From the NCBI RefSeq assembly GCF_000003815.2, contig NC_049987.1, positions 11,404,034 through 11,468,033 of the forward strand: a stretch of DNA of 64,000 nucleotides, in the 5' to 3' direction. The DNA comes from Branchiostoma floridae. Taxonomy: Eukaryota; Chordata; Leptocardii; Amphioxiformes; Branchiostomatidae. The position numbers were made by a program, and so were the translations under genes. Of the stretch, positions 61,796-64,000 are shown piece by piece. Position 1 is the first letter of the stretch, and each line of letters starts with the position of its first letter. A model generated the notes under the pieces. That model saw nothing but the letters and a program-made list of their open reading frames with translations, was not told the DNA's origin and searched no databases.

Positions 61796-62263
61796 CTAAA
61801 CCCCCAAAAAATAACAGCCAAAAGACGAATCATTTTCTACACGAGTAAACGTTAGAACATCAAAGCCTTGTGAGGCCAAACTAAATTTACTCGGCACGAC
61901 CTCCCGAACCTCTGAGCTGCGCCCCGGTATCATCTGTGTCAAGAGCGCGGCGCATTTTCTCCTAGATGAAACCCAATGACCGAGCGACAATTCATCATTG
62001 CTACCTGTGCCGTGATCGCAGGAGCTCGCCTGCAGGGCGTTCTGTCGCGAGATATACTCTGTCTGAACCTGATAGTCATCCCGTATAGCTAATTTTCCAT
62101 TCCATCTGTGGATTAGTAGATTTTCATTTACGCTTTCGAGGTTTAGACCAGAGGACGGCGATTGTTTTCCAAAGGAGCATTTATTGCTTGAGTGCAGGGC
62201 CTCGCTGGACCGACTCTGAGTGGTACTGCACACCACTGTAGCAGGCGGCATCATGTCTGACAT
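61796..62263 (-). CDS. Unassigned open frame of 155 codons upstream of gene B
   Basis: It starts MSDMMPPATVVCSTTQSRSS with A at -3 of the ATG and ends in a stop at 61796. The protein is Ser-rich with no signal peptide, membrane segment or motif I recognise. It would end only about 400 bp before the putative gene B promoter, on the same strand. A 155-codon frame can arise by chance in 64 kb, so it may not be a gene. Confidence 0.2.
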   Translation of the reverse strand: MSDMMPPATVVCSTTQSRSSEALHSSNKCSFGKQSPSSGLNLESVNENLLIHRWNGKLAIRDDYQVQTEYISRQNALQASSCDHGTGSNDELSLGHWVSSRRKCAALLTQMIPGRSSEVREVVPSKFSLASQGFDVLTFTRVENDSSFGCYFLGV

Positions 62264-63945
62264 TTTACTGCCTTTTATGGCAAAATGTCTGTACGCGATT
62301 AGAGTTCAAGGGACCGACACAATCGCCATGAAAATAGGTGTGCAGTGTGTACTGTGAGAAAATGCAGTCGTCCTGATAACGGCAGACAGATATCAACCGG
62401 GACACTTTAATTAATTTAGCGCCCGCAATGGCAAACTCGCAGTAGCAAGTTGATGGATAAATGTGATTAGTATATCATAGCCATTAGTCCCCACAGTGAC
62501 TACTACTGTTACTTCTATGTGTGTGTTTGGCCTTTAATTTTCTTTGCTGTCTGGGAGATTTCTATCCTATGTCTACCCTAAATAGTGGAGAAAATATGCA
62601 CCACCATAAATAGTGGAGAAAATATACATCATGGGCAAGTAAGGCCAGTAGGGTGTAACAGTGTGGATGATAGGCGTGTTTTTAGCCATATTGTTTGTAC
62701 TTCATATTTTGCTGATATTGCGCCCTGTTATGGTTCTAAATGCAGTCACATGCTATCAATAAAGTAATAAACTTAGATAGGGGAGAAAGGGCCTAATTTG
62801 ACTTGTGGGAAATCTTCATGTTCTAAACACTAATTGATCCTATAAAATATTCCCATAAAAATACAACCTCGTTAAGGTAGATGAAAAACACAGCAGCATC
62901 AAAATGATAGTTAACTCTAATAGGTAGATAGGTAGTAAACTATATTCGAGATCTGGAAAAGAAAACTTATGAAAAACATTGGATATTATAAGCGTACTTT
63001 TTAAAGTGAGTGTAGGCTACTACACGTGTTTGTGGTATATTTCATTAATGAGGGCACGTATTGGCCCCTAGGGACCATACGCTTATAGAGAATACACCCC
63101 TTATGCACTGAAATCACAGTTACAATATTTTCAGCACTAAGAACGGTGACTGTATCCTCTCATGGCAAAACGATGTTGCCATCGCTTGAACTCAATACTG
63201 TATCTGCGTTTTATTTAGAACGAAGACATATTATATATTACATATTATATATCTCCGGAAGAATTATTACTTAAGATGGAAATAGAAGAAATGTCGAGGC
63301 GTCGATATTCTATATACCCTGACTAATAACACTTCAGTACATAGATGACATTTACTGTCAAATACGTGATCAACTATCTCTCAGGATAACTGCCCGCTTG
63401 TTATATTTATGGGATGTCAGAACAGTAAAAAAAACGTTGGCAACAATTCTAAATACTTTTTTGTGATCTAGTCCTAATAATTGCATTGATTTCAGTAGCA
63501 GGCGTAACAACACTCACCAAAAAAAAAGACAAACTACATTCATATAACTACTATGTAGTTAGATGAAAGTAAAATTAAACATTGTTATCTTCCCATATTC
63601 TGTTACTCGGCAAATGAAATTAATTCAAAATGAAGTTGACTTATCCCTGCTCTGATAATGAGTTACTTTATGAGCCACGTTAAACGCTTTAAAAGCCGCA
63701 GGCATGATGATGGAAGAGTTAGTGGAGCAGTCGGTGGATTTGCTTGATTACTTAAATTATTCAGGCAAGTGCTGTAGCAACAAATGACATTTCACCAGGG
63801 ATGTTCCAGAATTGATCCGTGCACGTGGGTTAAACATTCCGGGTTTCTTAGCTCTCTGCCTTCAGAAAATAACGATAACAATAATGATTTTGTTTTCTTA
63901 CAATTCCACCCATTCTTTGCTTCTTTTAAGATAATGTAAAGGCAG
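62264..63945. other. Upstream flank without recognised genes
   Basis: A/T-rich sequence with no exon recognised. TAAATAGTGGAGAAAATAT is duplicated in tandem (period 28) at 62579-62634. Confidence 0.5.
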
Positions 63946-64000
63946 AATTGTTCGCGGTGGATTAATTAATGTTCGCGGTTTTCGCGGTGACCACTTCACC
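63946..64000. repeat. Start of a TTCGCGGT-rich repeat, cut by the window edge
   Basis: GTTCGCGGT, GTTCGCGGTTTTCGCGGTGA and a CACTTCACC end suggest the edge of a short inverted-repeat element. Only one side is visible. Confidence 0.45.

Overview
The window is animal nuclear DNA: long introns, GT-AG splice sites, MITEs, a tRNA-derived SINE, LINE remnants and microsatellites. The style of the genes (shuffled extracellular domains such as F5/8 type C, CUB, sushi, C-type lectin, EGF, apple/PAN and LDLa, mostly bounded by phase-1 introns) and of the repeats fits a lancelet (Branchiostoma). This is inference; no species marker was tested. No prokaryotic operon, CRISPR array or intact virus is visible.

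Two genes could be assembled exon by exon, both on the minus strand, and every splice phase closes. Gene A (14422 down to 2277, 19 coding exons, continuing beyond the left edge or in an exon I could not find) encodes at least 1077 residues of a secreted mosaic protein: signal peptide, apple/PAN, EGF, C-type lectin, divergent discoidin-like domain, CUB, F5/8C, sushi, F5/8C, F5/8C. The three canonical F5/8C domains use the same three-exon cassette.

Gene B (61073 down to 18151, five coding exons, 436 residues, complete) encodes a type I membrane protein: signal peptide, one CUB, one LDLa immediately outside the membrane, one transmembrane helix, and a Pro/Tyr/Ser-rich cytoplasmic tail with two PPxY motifs. 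Its first intron is about 30 kb and its third about 11 kb. Gene B lies upstream of gene A in the same orientation, with 3.7 kb between its stop codon and the start codon of A.

Layout: 1-2276, repeats (degenerate tandem array, direct repeat with palindrome, MITE); 2277-14422, gene A with MITEs, a LINE tail and a composite tandem repeat in its introns; 14423-18150, intergenic; 18151-19217, tail and membrane exons of B; 19218-30312, intron with a SINE flanked by target-site duplications; 30313-31016, LDLa and CUB exons; 31017-60991, the giant intron with MITEs, a Penelope/hammerhead-like motif, LINE 3' ends, minisatellites and a 354-base N gap; 60992-61073, signal-peptide exon; 61074-64000, putative promoter and upstream sequence with one unassigned 155-codon ORF.

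Both genes look like extracellular recognition molecules: A as a multivalent secreted lectin/adhesion protein, B as a small receptor or adaptor whose tail could recruit WW-domain proteins. Whether they act together cannot be told from sequence.
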